64,000 bases of DNA from the NCBI GenBank assembly GCA_020638175.1, contig JACKJA010000002.1, positions 1,364,001 to 1,428,000 of the forward strand, in the 5' to 3' direction. This DNA is from Rhodospirillales bacterium (GTDB lineage Bacteria > Pseudomonadota > Alphaproteobacteria > Micavibrionales > Micavibrionaceae). Each line of letters starts with the position of its first letter. Position 1 is the stretch's first letter. The translations under genes were made by a program, and so were the position numbers. This document shows, one piece after another, positions 1 to 7,484 of this stretch. The notes below the pieces were generated by a model. That model was not told where the DNA came from, did no database searches, and saw nothing but the letters and a program-made list of their open reading frames with translations.

Positions 1-16
1 AGCAATATCAAATATC

Positions 17-808
17 ATGAAAGGTAAACGCGGGCTTGTGATGGGCGTCGCGAATGACAAGTCGATTGCCTGGGGGATGGCACGCACGCTGCACCAGCAC
101 GGCGCGGAACTGGCGTTTACCTACCAGGGCGAAGCGTTTGAAAAACGGGTTCGTCCGCTGGCCGAAGGGATCGGCAGCGACTTTCTGATCGAATGCGATG
201 TTTCCGATGAAGACAATCTGGATCAGGTCTTTGGCGAAATTGAAAAGAAATGGGGCAAACTGGATTTCCTGATCCACGCAATCGCGTATTCGGACAAGGA
301 AGAGCTGAAAGGCCGTTATGTTGATACATCCCTCGGCAATTTCCTGAACTCTATGCATATCTCCTGCTACTCTTTTACCTCGATCATGCGCCGGGCGGCG
401 CCGTTGATGAGCGAAGGCGGAAGCGCGGTGACCCTGACATATTATGGCGCGGAAAAAGCCATGCCGAATTACAACGTGATGGGTGTGGCCAAAGCCGCGC
501 TGGAGGCATCCGTACGCTATCTGGCCGCTGATCTGGGACCGCAAGGTGTGCGCGTGAATGCGATTTCCGCCGGGCCGATGCGGACACTGGCGGGATCTGC
601 GATCGGCAGCGCCCGCACGACGTTCCGTTACTGCAATGCGACCAGTCCGCTGCGGCGGCCGGTAGAGCTGGACGAAATCGGCGGGGCAGGGCTGTACTTG
701 CTTTCCGATCTCGGCGGGGCGGTGACGGGTGAAGTTCACTATGTCGATGGCGGGTTCAATGCCGTCGGCATGCCGATGCCGGACGTCCTGAAAGAACTGG
801 CCGGTTAA
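17..808 (+). CDS. fabI: Enoyl-[acyl-carrier-protein] reductase (NADH), FabI
   Basis: Reduces enoyl-ACP to acyl-ACP in the last step of each fatty-acid elongation cycle (type II FAS, cytosol). The 263-residue protein is normal length for FabI. It opens with the FabI-type nucleotide-binding segment (GLVMGVANDKSIAWG) and has the catalytic Tyr-x6-Lys in NYNVMGVAK, about Tyr152 and Lys159. The downstream SAGPMRTLA stretch is the FabI substrate loop that triclosan-type inhibitors contact. The start is 17 bases into the window, so upstream context is unseen. Its stop codon overlaps the stop of the convergent gene by a few bases. Confidence 0.95.
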   Translation: MKGKRGLVMGVANDKSIAWGMARTLHQHGAELAFTYQGEAFEKRVRPLAEGIGSDFLIECDVSDEDNLDQVFGEIEKKWGKLDFLIHAIAYSDKEELKGRYVDTSLGNFLNSMHISCYSFTSIMRRAAPLMSEGGSAVTLTYYGAEKAMPNYNVMGVAKAALEASVRYLAADLGPQGVRVNAISAGPMRTLAGSAIGSARTTFRYCNATSPLRRPVELDEIGGAGLYLLSDLGGAVTGEVHYVDGGFNAVGMPMPDVLKELAG

Positions 809-1236
809 GGCGCCAGCTTCTGAACATCTTTATAGGCTTTTCGGGCGCGTTTGTTCGTCGCGGCGACTCGTTCCTCCAGCGATATAATGCATTCGTCTCG
901 CCGGAAATCGCGGCAGAAAGCATGAGCGTCAGAGACGTCCCGAAAGCCGATAAACAAAATGTCGAGTTCTTTATCAACATGTTCGATATAGCTTATTTTA
1001 AAAGCGTCTCGTTGATGGCGTTCCTGTAGCTTCCAGCCAAAGAAATCGGCAATTTCCTCATTTTTCAAGGTCGCCGTTTCAAAAAACAAAAAATGCCGGT
1101 GCCCCAATATCAGGGAATCTTTAAAATGGTTGGGAAAGTATTGATTATCGGTCAGGCTCTGAAATATTTTTCGGGGTAAACCGCTTGGCTCGCAACCGAC
1201 GTACGTTGCTATCAGGTTATTAAAATCGACCGCCAT
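805..1236 (-). CDS. Hypothetical protein, unknown function
   Basis: About 143 residues if started at the ATG at 1236, which is preceded by AGAGAG at good spacing. An earlier ATG at 1278 would add 14 residues without a comparable ribosome site. No signal peptide or membrane segment is visible. The protein is mixed alpha/beta in character, with a run of aromatic and His residues (GHRHFLFFE) near the middle and a basic C-terminus. It converges on fabI with overlapping stop codons. I do not recognise the family, and nothing in the neighbourhood (fatty-acid and folate genes) points to a role. Confidence 0.6.
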   Translation of the reverse strand: MAVDFNNLIATYVGCEPSGLPRKIFQSLTDNQYFPNHFKDSLILGHRHFLFFETATLKNEEIADFFGWKLQERHQRDAFKISYIEHVDKELDILFIGFRDVSDAHAFCRDFRRDECIISLEERVAATNKRARKAYKDVQKLAP

Positions 1237-1297
1237 AAAGCACACTCTCTTGTTATTTTTATGGATAATAAACGCCAAGACGCGGAAAAAGTCAAAA

Positions 1298-1657
1298 TTA
1301 TTTCTCTCGGTATAGCTCTATCTCAGGGATAGAGCCATCTTCGAAGACATCCGGTTTGCCGAGTTTTACGCGGCATCCGGCCACAAGCGGCAGAGACAGG
1401 CAAAAAGACGCCAGCTCATCGCCCAGCGTTTCCAAAAGCTCGGTATGCGGCTTGTCCGGCCAGTGTTTCATGACATAGGCATGAACACGGCTGTAATCGA
1501 TGCAATTCCCTAAATCGGTCGTTGCCCCCGGATCGGCGCCATACAGCTCAACCTCTATGCTCACGCGCTGCTTTTGCAGTTTTTCCCAGTCATTGACCCC
1601 GACCGCCATCGTGACGGTCAGGCTGCGCAGACGCACGATATAGGGAGAATGGTTCAT
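1298..1657 (-). CDS. folB: Dihydroneopterin aldolase family protein (FolB-like)
   Basis: A 119-residue T-fold protein. Seen: the N-terminal GVNDWEKLQKQRVSIEVEL segment, which matches the FolB pattern of a Gly followed by an acidic/aromatic turn and a long beta strand, and CIDYSRVHAYV, matching the family's D-Y-x-x-V helix start. FolB cleaves 7,8-dihydroneopterin to 6-hydroxymethyl-dihydropterin and glycolaldehyde in folate synthesis. It starts three bases after the stop of the upstream glycerophosphodiesterase, so the two are probably co-transcribed. The C-terminal half is more divergent than usual, so a related T-fold pterin enzyme remains possible. Confidence 0.78.
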   Translation of the reverse strand: MNHSPYIVRLRSLTVTMAVGVNDWEKLQKQRVSIEVELYGADPGATTDLGNCIDYSRVHAYVMKHWPDKPHTELLETLGDELASFCLSLPLVAGCRVKLGKPDVFEDGSIPEIELYREK

Positions 1658-1660
1658 GGC

Positions 1661-2410
1661 CTAGTGAACGCTCAGCAGGTTTTCCTGAATGATGTCAGGT
1701 ACATCGCTAATGACAGAATCGACGCCCCAGCTTTGTAACTGACGACCACGCAGGCCATCGTTAATCGTGTAGACCAAAACGGCTTTTTCTCGATCGATTA
1801 TCTCTTCTATCGTTCCGCGAGAAGCCAGCTTGTCGCTAATGTTGACGGTGGTACAATCAAGATAATCGACGAGCTCGTACCAGTTCTCCGGCATGGCTTC
1901 TCCTGTAATCAAAAGACCGCGATGCCAGTCACCAGCCATATCGCGTGCCGTTTCCAGAGAAACATGCTGGAAGCTGCTAATCAAAAGCCGGTCGTGGTCG
2001 TCCCAGATTTGTGACAGACAATCGAGCGCAACTTCCGCCGTTTCCTTTTCCCGGCCGGGGCAGGGCTTGATTTCAAGATTTAAACCCAGATCATGCCGGA
2101 GGAGCACATCAACAGCTTCCTCCAGCGTAGGGATTTTGATTCCCGTAAAGCTCTCGCCAAACCAACTTCCGGCCTCCAGCTGCTTGATATCTTCGTAATC
2201 GGTTTCGGCGATGTTGCCGGAGCCATTCGTCGTCCGGTCCAGCGTATCATCGTGAAAAATAATTGGCACACCATCACGGGTCAGCTTAACGTCAAGCTCC
2301 ACCCATTCCACATCCATATCGGCGGCGGTGGCAATGCTCTCCAAAGTATTTTCAGGGGCGTATCCGCATACGCCCCTGTGACCAATAATTTTAGGAAGTT
2401 TAAGAGGCAA
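1661..2410 (-). CDS. ugpQ: Glycerophosphodiester phosphodiesterase (GDPD/UgpQ family)
   Basis: Hydrolyses glycerophosphodiesters from phospholipid turnover to glycerol-3-phosphate and an alcohol. The 249 residues form a single TIM-barrel GDPD domain. The N-terminal IGHRGVCGYAPENT motif carries the catalytic His. It is followed by the metal-binding ELDVKLTRDG and FHDDTLDRTTNGSG blocks, and a C-terminal VYTINDG strand typical of the family. No signal peptide is present, so this is the cytosolic UgpQ type rather than periplasmic GlpQ. It lies between pnp and folB on the same strand, with only 4 bases to pnp, suggesting read-through from pnp. Confidence 0.9.
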   Translation of the reverse strand: MPLKLPKIIGHRGVCGYAPENTLESIATAADMDVEWVELDVKLTRDGVPIIFHDDTLDRTTNGSGNIAETDYEDIKQLEAGSWFGESFTGIKIPTLEEAVDVLLRHDLGLNLEIKPCPGREKETAEVALDCLSQIWDDHDRLLISSFQHVSLETARDMAGDWHRGLLITGEAMPENWYELVDYLDCTTVNISDKLASRGTIEEIIDREKAVLVYTINDGLRGRQLQSWGVDSVISDVPDIIQENLLSVH

Positions 2411-2414
2411 GATC

Positions 2415-4547
2415 TTACGCCTCTTTTTTCCGGTCTTCTTTCGCGATTTCCTCGCCGGTTTCCTGATCGACGCGCTTCATCGACAGTTTAACCTTGCCGC
2501 GGTCGTCGGTGCCGATCAGCAGAACTTTAACCGCATCGCCTTCCTTGACCACGTCGGTGGTTTTTTCAACGCGGCGGTCAGCCAGCTCAGAGATATGAAC
2601 CAGACCGTCTTTTTTGCCCATGAAATTGACGAACGCGCCAAAGTCCATGGTCTTAACAACCGTACCGTCGTAAATCTTGCCAACTTCCGGCTCTTCAGTC
2701 AGACCGCGAATGATGTTCACAGCTTCCTCGATAGAGTTCAGATCCGTTGCCGCAACCTTGACCGTACCGTCATCATCAATGTCGATTTTACAGCCCGTGG
2801 TCTCAACGATCTCGCGGATCACTTTACCACCGGTGCCGATAACATCGCGGATTTTGTCGGTCGGGATTTTCAGGGTAACGATCTGCGGCGCCGTGTCTTT
2901 CACATCGCTGCGGGATTCGCTGATGGCTTTTGCCATTTCGCCCAGAATATGAATCCGGCCGCCTTTGGCCTGTTCCAGAGCGATTTTCATGATTTCCTCG
3001 GTGATCGAGGTAATCTTGATGTCCATCTGCAGGGAGGTAATCCCTTCTTCCGTTCCGGCGACTTTAAAGTCCATATCGCCCAGGTGATCTTCATCGCCCA
3101 GAATATCGGACAGAACCGCAAAGTCCTTGTCTTCCTTAATCAGACCCATGGCAATACCGGAAACCGGACGTGCCAGCGGTACACCGGCATCCATCAGCGC
3201 CAGAGAGCTGCCGCAGACACTCGCCATAGAAGACGATCCGTTAGATTCCGTGATCTCGGAAACGTTCCGCACCGTGTAGGGAAATTCCTCTACGCTCGGC
3301 ATCAAAGGGTGCACGGCACGCCATGCCAGTTTACCGTGACCGATTTCGCGGCGGCCCGGAGGGCCCATACGGCCGGCTTCACCGACGGAGTAGGGCGGGA
3401 AGTTGTAGTGCAACATGAAGCGCTGTTTGTACTCACCTTCCAGCGCGTCCATAATTTGCTCGTCCTGACCCGTACCCAGCGTGGTGACAACCAGTGCCTG
3501 CGTTTCACCGCGGGTAAACAAAGCGGAGCCGTGCGCGCGGGGCAAAACGCCGATTTCCGCAACGATCGGACGCACCGTTTTGGTATCACGACCATCAATA
3601 CGTTTGCCGGTTTTCAGGATAGAACCACGAACAACATCGGATTCCAGATCCTTGAATTTAGCGGTAACAACGTTTTCGGTCAGGCCGTTTTCTTCGTCGA
3701 GGAATGCCTCGATCGCGGCTTTACGCACTTCACCGACGGCGGCATAACGCTCTTGCTTGTCGACAATGCCATAAGCCTTTTCAACATCCTTGGCGAATTT
3801 CTTTTTCAGGGCATCGGCCATTTTTGTGATGGCTTCCGGTGTTTCCGGAACATCCCATGGCTCTTTCGCACACATTTCGGCCAGATCAATGATCGCGCCG
3901 ATAACCGGCTGGAAGCCTTCCCAACCGTGCATAACAGCGCCCAGCATAACATCTTCCGGCAATTCCTTGGCTTCTGATTCAACCATCAGAACACCCTCGG
4001 TCGTCCCGGCAACAACTAGGTCCAGTTCAGAGCCTTCCATGTCTTGCAAGGTCGGGTTCAGGAGATACTTACCATCTTTGTAACCAACGCGGGCGCCGGC
4101 AATCGGACCCATGAACGGGATACCGGAGATCGTCAAAGCGGCAGAGCAGCCAATCATAGCAACGATATCCGGATCGTTTTCCATGTCGTGGGATACAACG
4201 GTCGCGATAACCTGCACTTCGTTCATGAAGCCTTTCGGAAACAGCGGGCGGATCGGACGGTCGATCAGACGGCTGGTCAGTGTTTCTTTTTCGGAAGGAC
4301 GTGCCTCACGTTTGAAAAAACCGCCCGGAATCTTGCCAGCGGCATAGGCTTTTTCTTGATAGTGAACGGCCAGCGGGAAGAAGTCCTGTCCCGGTGAAAC
4401 GGATTTGGCACCGACAACGGTACACAAGACGGATGTGCCGCCCAGAGAAGCCATCACGGCTCCATCAGCTTGCCGGGCGATTTTCCCGGTTTCCAGTGCC
4501 AGCGTACGGCCGGCGAATTCAATTTCTTTACGATAAACGTTAAACAT
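2415..4547 (-). CDS. pnp: Polynucleotide phosphorylase
   Basis: A 3'-5' phosphorolytic exoribonuclease and core of the degradosome. At 710 residues it is full length. It has two RNase PH-like domains separated by an alpha-helical linker, then a KH domain around residues 555-590 (IRDVIGTGGKVIREI) and an S1 domain (GKIYDGTVVKTMDFGAFVNF) ending in a charged tail. In many bacteria pnp follows rpsO directly. Here gpmA and a small reverse-strand gene separate the two, so pnp has its own leader (4548-4789). On the minus strand that leader contains a short hairpin whose arms lie at 4582-4587 and 4593-4598. Confidence 0.97.
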   Translation of the reverse strand: MFNVYRKEIEFAGRTLALETGKIARQADGAVMASLGGTSVLCTVVGAKSVSPGQDFFPLAVHYQEKAYAAGKIPGGFFKREARPSEKETLTSRLIDRPIRPLFPKGFMNEVQVIATVVSHDMENDPDIVAMIGCSAALTISGIPFMGPIAGARVGYKDGKYLLNPTLQDMEGSELDLVVAGTTEGVLMVESEAKELPEDVMLGAVMHGWEGFQPVIGAIIDLAEMCAKEPWDVPETPEAITKMADALKKKFAKDVEKAYGIVDKQERYAAVGEVRKAAIEAFLDEENGLTENVVTAKFKDLESDVVRGSILKTGKRIDGRDTKTVRPIVAEIGVLPRAHGSALFTRGETQALVVTTLGTGQDEQIMDALEGEYKQRFMLHYNFPPYSVGEAGRMGPPGRREIGHGKLAWRAVHPLMPSVEEFPYTVRNVSEITESNGSSSMASVCGSSLALMDAGVPLARPVSGIAMGLIKEDKDFAVLSDILGDEDHLGDMDFKVAGTEEGITSLQMDIKITSITEEIMKIALEQAKGGRIHILGEMAKAISESRSDVKDTAPQIVTLKIPTDKIRDVIGTGGKVIREIVETTGCKIDIDDDGTVKVAATDLNSIEEAVNIIRGLTEEPEVGKIYDGTVVKTMDFGAFVNFMGKKDGLVHISELADRRVEKTTDVVKEGDAVKVLLIGTDDRGKVKLSMKRVDQETGEEIAKEDRKKEA

Positions 4548-4789
4548 ATTTTCAATTTCCTTTTTATATGTAGAATCAAGCTCCCTTCCTCAAAGGGAAG
4601 CAGAGCGTATAAATAGCTTTTCAAGAATTATGGGGATTTGCGGTGGACAATTAAAAGCGGTACATCTGGTTCGCCGCTCTTGACAGTCAACCGTAGATCA
4701 CCCTGACGGTTCTTGCGAAGCCAAGGGATACATGACATGATTGGTCCCGAAAGTCAAAGGATTTATCCAGTTTAAAAGGAGCATACTCT

Positions 4790-5428
4790 ATGTCGAATTA
4801 CCTCGTCCTTCTTCGTCACGGTCAGAGCCAGTGGAACCTGGAAAACCGTTTTACCGGTTTCCATGATGTTGATCTCAGCCCCTTGGGCGAGGAAGAAGCC
4901 CGCGATGCCGGTAAGCGGCTTGCCAAGGCCGGGATTAAATTCGATCATGTGTTTTCCAGCACCCAGACCCGCGCCAACCGGACGGCGGAAATTGCCTTAA
5001 ATGAAGCCGGGCAGGGCGAACTGTTTCCGAAAATGATCCGCCATGATGATCTGCGCGAGCGCGACTATGGCGACCTGACGGGCCTGAACAAAGACGAAAC
5101 CCGTGCCAAATACGGCGATGAGCAGGTTCACATCTGGCGCCGCTCTTATGATGTGCCGCCGCCGGGCGGGGAATGCCTGAAGGATGTCGTCGAAAATCGC
5201 GTGCGCCCGTATTACAACGAACATATCAAGCCGCTAGTGGAGCAGGGTGAAAATATCCTGATTGCCGCCCACGGGAACTCATTGCGTGCCATGCTGATTA
5301 TTCTGGGGCTGGAGACGCCAGAGACGATCAATCAGGCTGAAATGGAAACCGGTGTGCCGCTGGTTCTTGAATTTGAAGACGGTAAGATTGTAGGAAAGTC
5401 TTTCCTCAAAGATAAAGAGGCGGCTTGA
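4790..5428 (+). CDS. gpmA: 2,3-bisphosphoglycerate-dependent phosphoglycerate mutase
   Basis: Interconverts 3- and 2-phosphoglycerate in glycolysis/gluconeogenesis. The histidine-phosphatase signature LLRHGQSQWN gives the phospho-accepting His at about residue 10. ERDYGDLTG and the second catalytic His in AAHGNSLRAML are present. At 212 residues it is shorter than the roughly 250-residue enterobacterial enzyme, which is the usual compact alphaproteobacterial form. The ATG is preceded by AAAAGGAG at good spacing. It stands alone on the plus strand and inserts between rpsO and pnp. Confidence 0.95.
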   Translation: MSNYLVLLRHGQSQWNLENRFTGFHDVDLSPLGEEEARDAGKRLAKAGIKFDHVFSSTQTRANRTAEIALNEAGQGELFPKMIRHDDLRERDYGDLTGLNKDETRAKYGDEQVHIWRRSYDVPPPGGECLKDVVENRVRPYYNEHIKPLVEQGENILIAAHGNSLRAMLIILGLETPETINQAEMETGVPLVLEFEDGKIVGKSFLKDKEAA

Positions 5429-5695
5429 CTATTTAGGTTCTTGGCGGGATATCCAACTGGTGCGGCGCAGTTCTTTGCCTGCATTCTCCATTTGGATTCC
5501 GGCTTGGCCGACCCAGTACAGGGTTTCATTTTTTGTCGCCTTCCAGGCGCTGCCAAGATAGCTGTCCTGACCTTTGTTGGCGCGATAATGACCGAAGGCT
5601 TCAGCGCCGAACAGCAGGGCAATACCGGCGGCCGTTCCCGTTGCCAGTTTTCTTTTGGGCGTCCCTAAAAAGAAATGTTTTGTTCTCTCGAGCAT
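5429..5695 (-). CDS. Small single-pass membrane protein, unknown
   Basis: An 88-residue protein with a basic N-terminus (GTPKRKLATG) followed by one hydrophobic segment (GTAAGIALLFGAEAFG) at about residues 18-34, then a polar, Trp-containing C-terminal part. Likely an inner-membrane protein with one segment. It abuts gpmA tail to tail with no gap. I do not recognise the family. The small size and antisense position to the gpmA end lower confidence, but an ATG, a complete frame and a sensible topology support a real gene. Confidence 0.55.
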   Translation of the reverse strand: MLERTKHFFLGTPKRKLATGTAAGIALLFGAEAFGHYRANKGQDSYLGSAWKATKNETLYWVGQAGIQMENAGKELRRTSWISRQEPK

Positions 5696-5797
5696 AATGA
5701 AATCCCTATGTTTTTGGCTATGCTTTTAAATGTGGCATGATTTTTAGCAGAAAAACCGGGGGGCTGTCAAAGTTTTCATAACTATCAATCGGAGCAA

Positions 5798-5828
5798 AAG
5801 AAAAGGCGGAACAAACGCCCGCCTTTTT
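5798..5828 (-). terminator. Rho-independent terminator after rpsO
   Basis: GGCGG at 5805-5809 and CCGCC at 5819-5823 form a GC-rich hairpin with A- and T-runs on both sides, so it could act on both strands. It lies about 20 bases past the rpsO stop and closes the rimP-to-rpsO operon. Confidence 0.75.
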
Positions 5829-5848
5829 GTATTCTGCATGCTCCGCAC

Positions 5849-6118
5849 TTAACGGCGGATGCTCAGGCGTTTAATCAGGTCCTGATAACGGCCCTCATCT
5901 TTGCTTTTCAGGTAGTCCAGCAGTTTACGGCGCTTGGCAACCATGGCCAGCAGCCCGCGGCGGCTGTGAATGTCTTTGTGGTTGGCTTGCATGTGGCTCG
6001 ACAGGTTGTTGATCCGCTCGGTCAGGATCGCGACCTGTACTTCCGGTGAACCGGTATCGCCTTTTTTGGTTTCGTATTCGCCAATCAGTTCTTGCTTGCG
6101 TTCAGCTGTAATCGACAT
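5849..6118 (-). CDS. rpsO: 30S ribosomal protein S15
   Basis: A primary-binding protein of the 30S central domain. Its 89 residues are exactly family length, with the conserved GDTGSPEVQVAILTERI and the HKKD-equivalent region (NHKDIHSRRGLLAMVAKRR) that contacts 16S rRNA. It is the last gene of the minus-strand operon, 18 bases after truB, and is followed by an intrinsic terminator. Unlike the common arrangement it is not followed by pnp. Confidence 0.98.
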   Translation of the reverse strand: MSITAERKQELIGEYETKKGDTGSPEVQVAILTERINNLSSHMQANHKDIHSRRGLLAMVAKRRKLLDYLKSKDEGRYQDLIKRLSIRR

Positions 6119-6136
6119 CGGGTACTCCTTTTTTAT

Positions 6137-7072
6137 CTATAGGTTAAAAACACGCACAGGGCTGATTTCCGGGCCGCATACCATGACAAGCGCAATCGGC
6201 TTTCCTTGGTATGTCACGAGCGCTTCGCAATCTTCCCGTACATCGATCCCGGCGCTTTTGATGCGCTCCAGATCGGGGCGGGATATGAACGAAAGCGTTC
6301 GCCCTTGCTTCAACTGTGCAGCTTCCTGTTCTCTTATGGCCAGAGCCGGGATGTCGTCCAGCGCGGTCTCGACAGGAAGCAATGCCGTTTCAGGCGCGGC
6401 ACTATCGCCCAATTCCTCAAGTTTTTCAAGAGAAATCGCATTGTTTAGGTCAAACGGCCCGACAAATTCGCGCCGCAGCGCCGTGATATACCCGCAAGTC
6501 CCCAGTTTTTCGCCCAGATCACGGGCGATCGAGCGGATATAGGTGCCCTTGCCGCAGATACAGCGGAAATGCGCTTCATCGGTTTCGGTGCTCAACAGCT
6601 CAAGGCTTTCGATGTAAACCGGGCGGGGCTGCAAAATAACCTCTTCACCCTCGCGGGCCAGATCATAGGCACGCTCACCGTTAATTTTAAGGGCGGAAAA
6701 TTTTGGGGGCAGTTGCTCGATATCACCGATAAAGGCGGGCAGGGCCGCTTCGATGTCTGCGGGGGCAGGGCGGACGTCAGAGGTTGCAACAATGTCGCCT
6801 TCGGCGTCATCAGTGTCGCGAGCCTCACCCCAGCGCACGGTAAACGCATAGCTTTTCAGGGCATCTTGGCAATAAGGGATGGTTTTCGTAGCTTCGCCCA
6901 GCGCAATCGGCAGGATCCCGGTGGCCAGCGGATCAAGCGTTCCGGCATGTCCGGCCTTCTGGGCGTTCAAAATCCGGCGGACACGCCCGACTGCCTGCGT
7001 CGAGGTCATTTCCGCGGGCTTGTCCAGATTAATCCAGCCATTAACGATGTTGCCTTTTTTACGCCGCGCCAT
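6137..7072 (-). CDS. truB: tRNA pseudouridine(55) synthase TruB
   Basis: Makes pseudouridine 55 in the T-arm of most tRNAs. The N-terminal GWINLDKPAEMTSTQAV and the catalytic block GHAGTLDPLATG (with the nucleophilic Asp) are clear. The C-terminal part matches the bacterial TruB tail. I start at the ATG at 7072, which overlaps the end of rbfA by 14 bases. An ATG 21 bases upstream (7093) is also possible and would add seven residues. It is translationally coupled with rbfA. Confidence 0.95.
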   Translation of the reverse strand: MARRKKGNIVNGWINLDKPAEMTSTQAVGRVRRILNAQKAGHAGTLDPLATGILPIALGEATKTIPYCQDALKSYAFTVRWGEARDTDDAEGDIVATSDVRPAPADIEAALPAFIGDIEQLPPKFSALKINGERAYDLAREGEEVILQPRPVYIESLELLSTETDEAHFRCICGKGTYIRSIARDLGEKLGTCGYITALRREFVGPFDLNNAISLEKLEELGDSAAPETALLPVETALDDIPALAIREQEAAQLKQGRTLSFISRPDLERIKSAGIDVREDCEALVTYQGKPIALVMVCGPEISPVRVFNL

Positions 7073-7469
7073 GCTCTTCGTCTTCGGCGGCATGGGGCAG
7101 GTTATTCAGGATACTTTCAATCCGCTGCGCCTCTTCGAAGCTTTCATCTTCAACGAATTTGACGCGCGGAGTAAATTTCAGGTTCGTCACCCGGTTGATC
7201 TCTTTCTGGAAGGTGTGGTGCTCTTCGTTCAGCGCTTCCAGAAGCTTTCCCAGATGAACGCCGCCCAGCGCCATGACATAGGCCCGCGCATGTTTCAGGT
7301 CCGGCGAAGGCCGGACTTCCGTCACCGTGACATTGTGGCTTTCATTCAGCAAAATCTCGCTGTGGAAATGGCCCCGGCGCAGGACGTCGGACATAACATG
7401 CCGCAGTTCTTCGCCAACCCGTAATTGCCGCTGTGACGGCCCCGGTCCGTTATGATGTTTGTTTTTCAT
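7059..7469 (-). CDS. rbfA: Ribosome-binding factor A
   Basis: A late 30S maturation factor binding near helix 1 of 16S rRNA. At 136 residues it has the KH-type RbfA fold, with RVGEELRHVMSDVLRRG near the N-terminus and the VTVTEVRPSPDLKHARAYV central strand that marks the family. It sits between infB (15 bases upstream) and truB (overlapping), the standard order. The C-terminal tail is acidic and His-rich. Confidence 0.95.
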   Translation of the reverse strand: MKNKHHNGPGPSQRQLRVGEELRHVMSDVLRRGHFHSEILLNESHNVTVTEVRPSPDLKHARAYVMALGGVHLGKLLEALNEEHHTFQKEINRVTNLKFTPRVKFVEDESFEEAQRIESILNNLPHAAEDEEHGAA

Positions 7470-7484
7470 GAGAACCTCAGATAT

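Noticed and set aside
2595..3977. Long plus-strand 460-residue frame
   Set aside because: It is the antisense shadow of pnp, with shadow-like composition and no domain; the minus-strand frame is clearly PNPase.
4582..4598. Short pnp-leader hairpin as an RNase III/PNPase autoregulatory site
   Set aside because: Only 6 bp and not shown to be conserved; noted in the pnp entry but not called as a regulatory feature.
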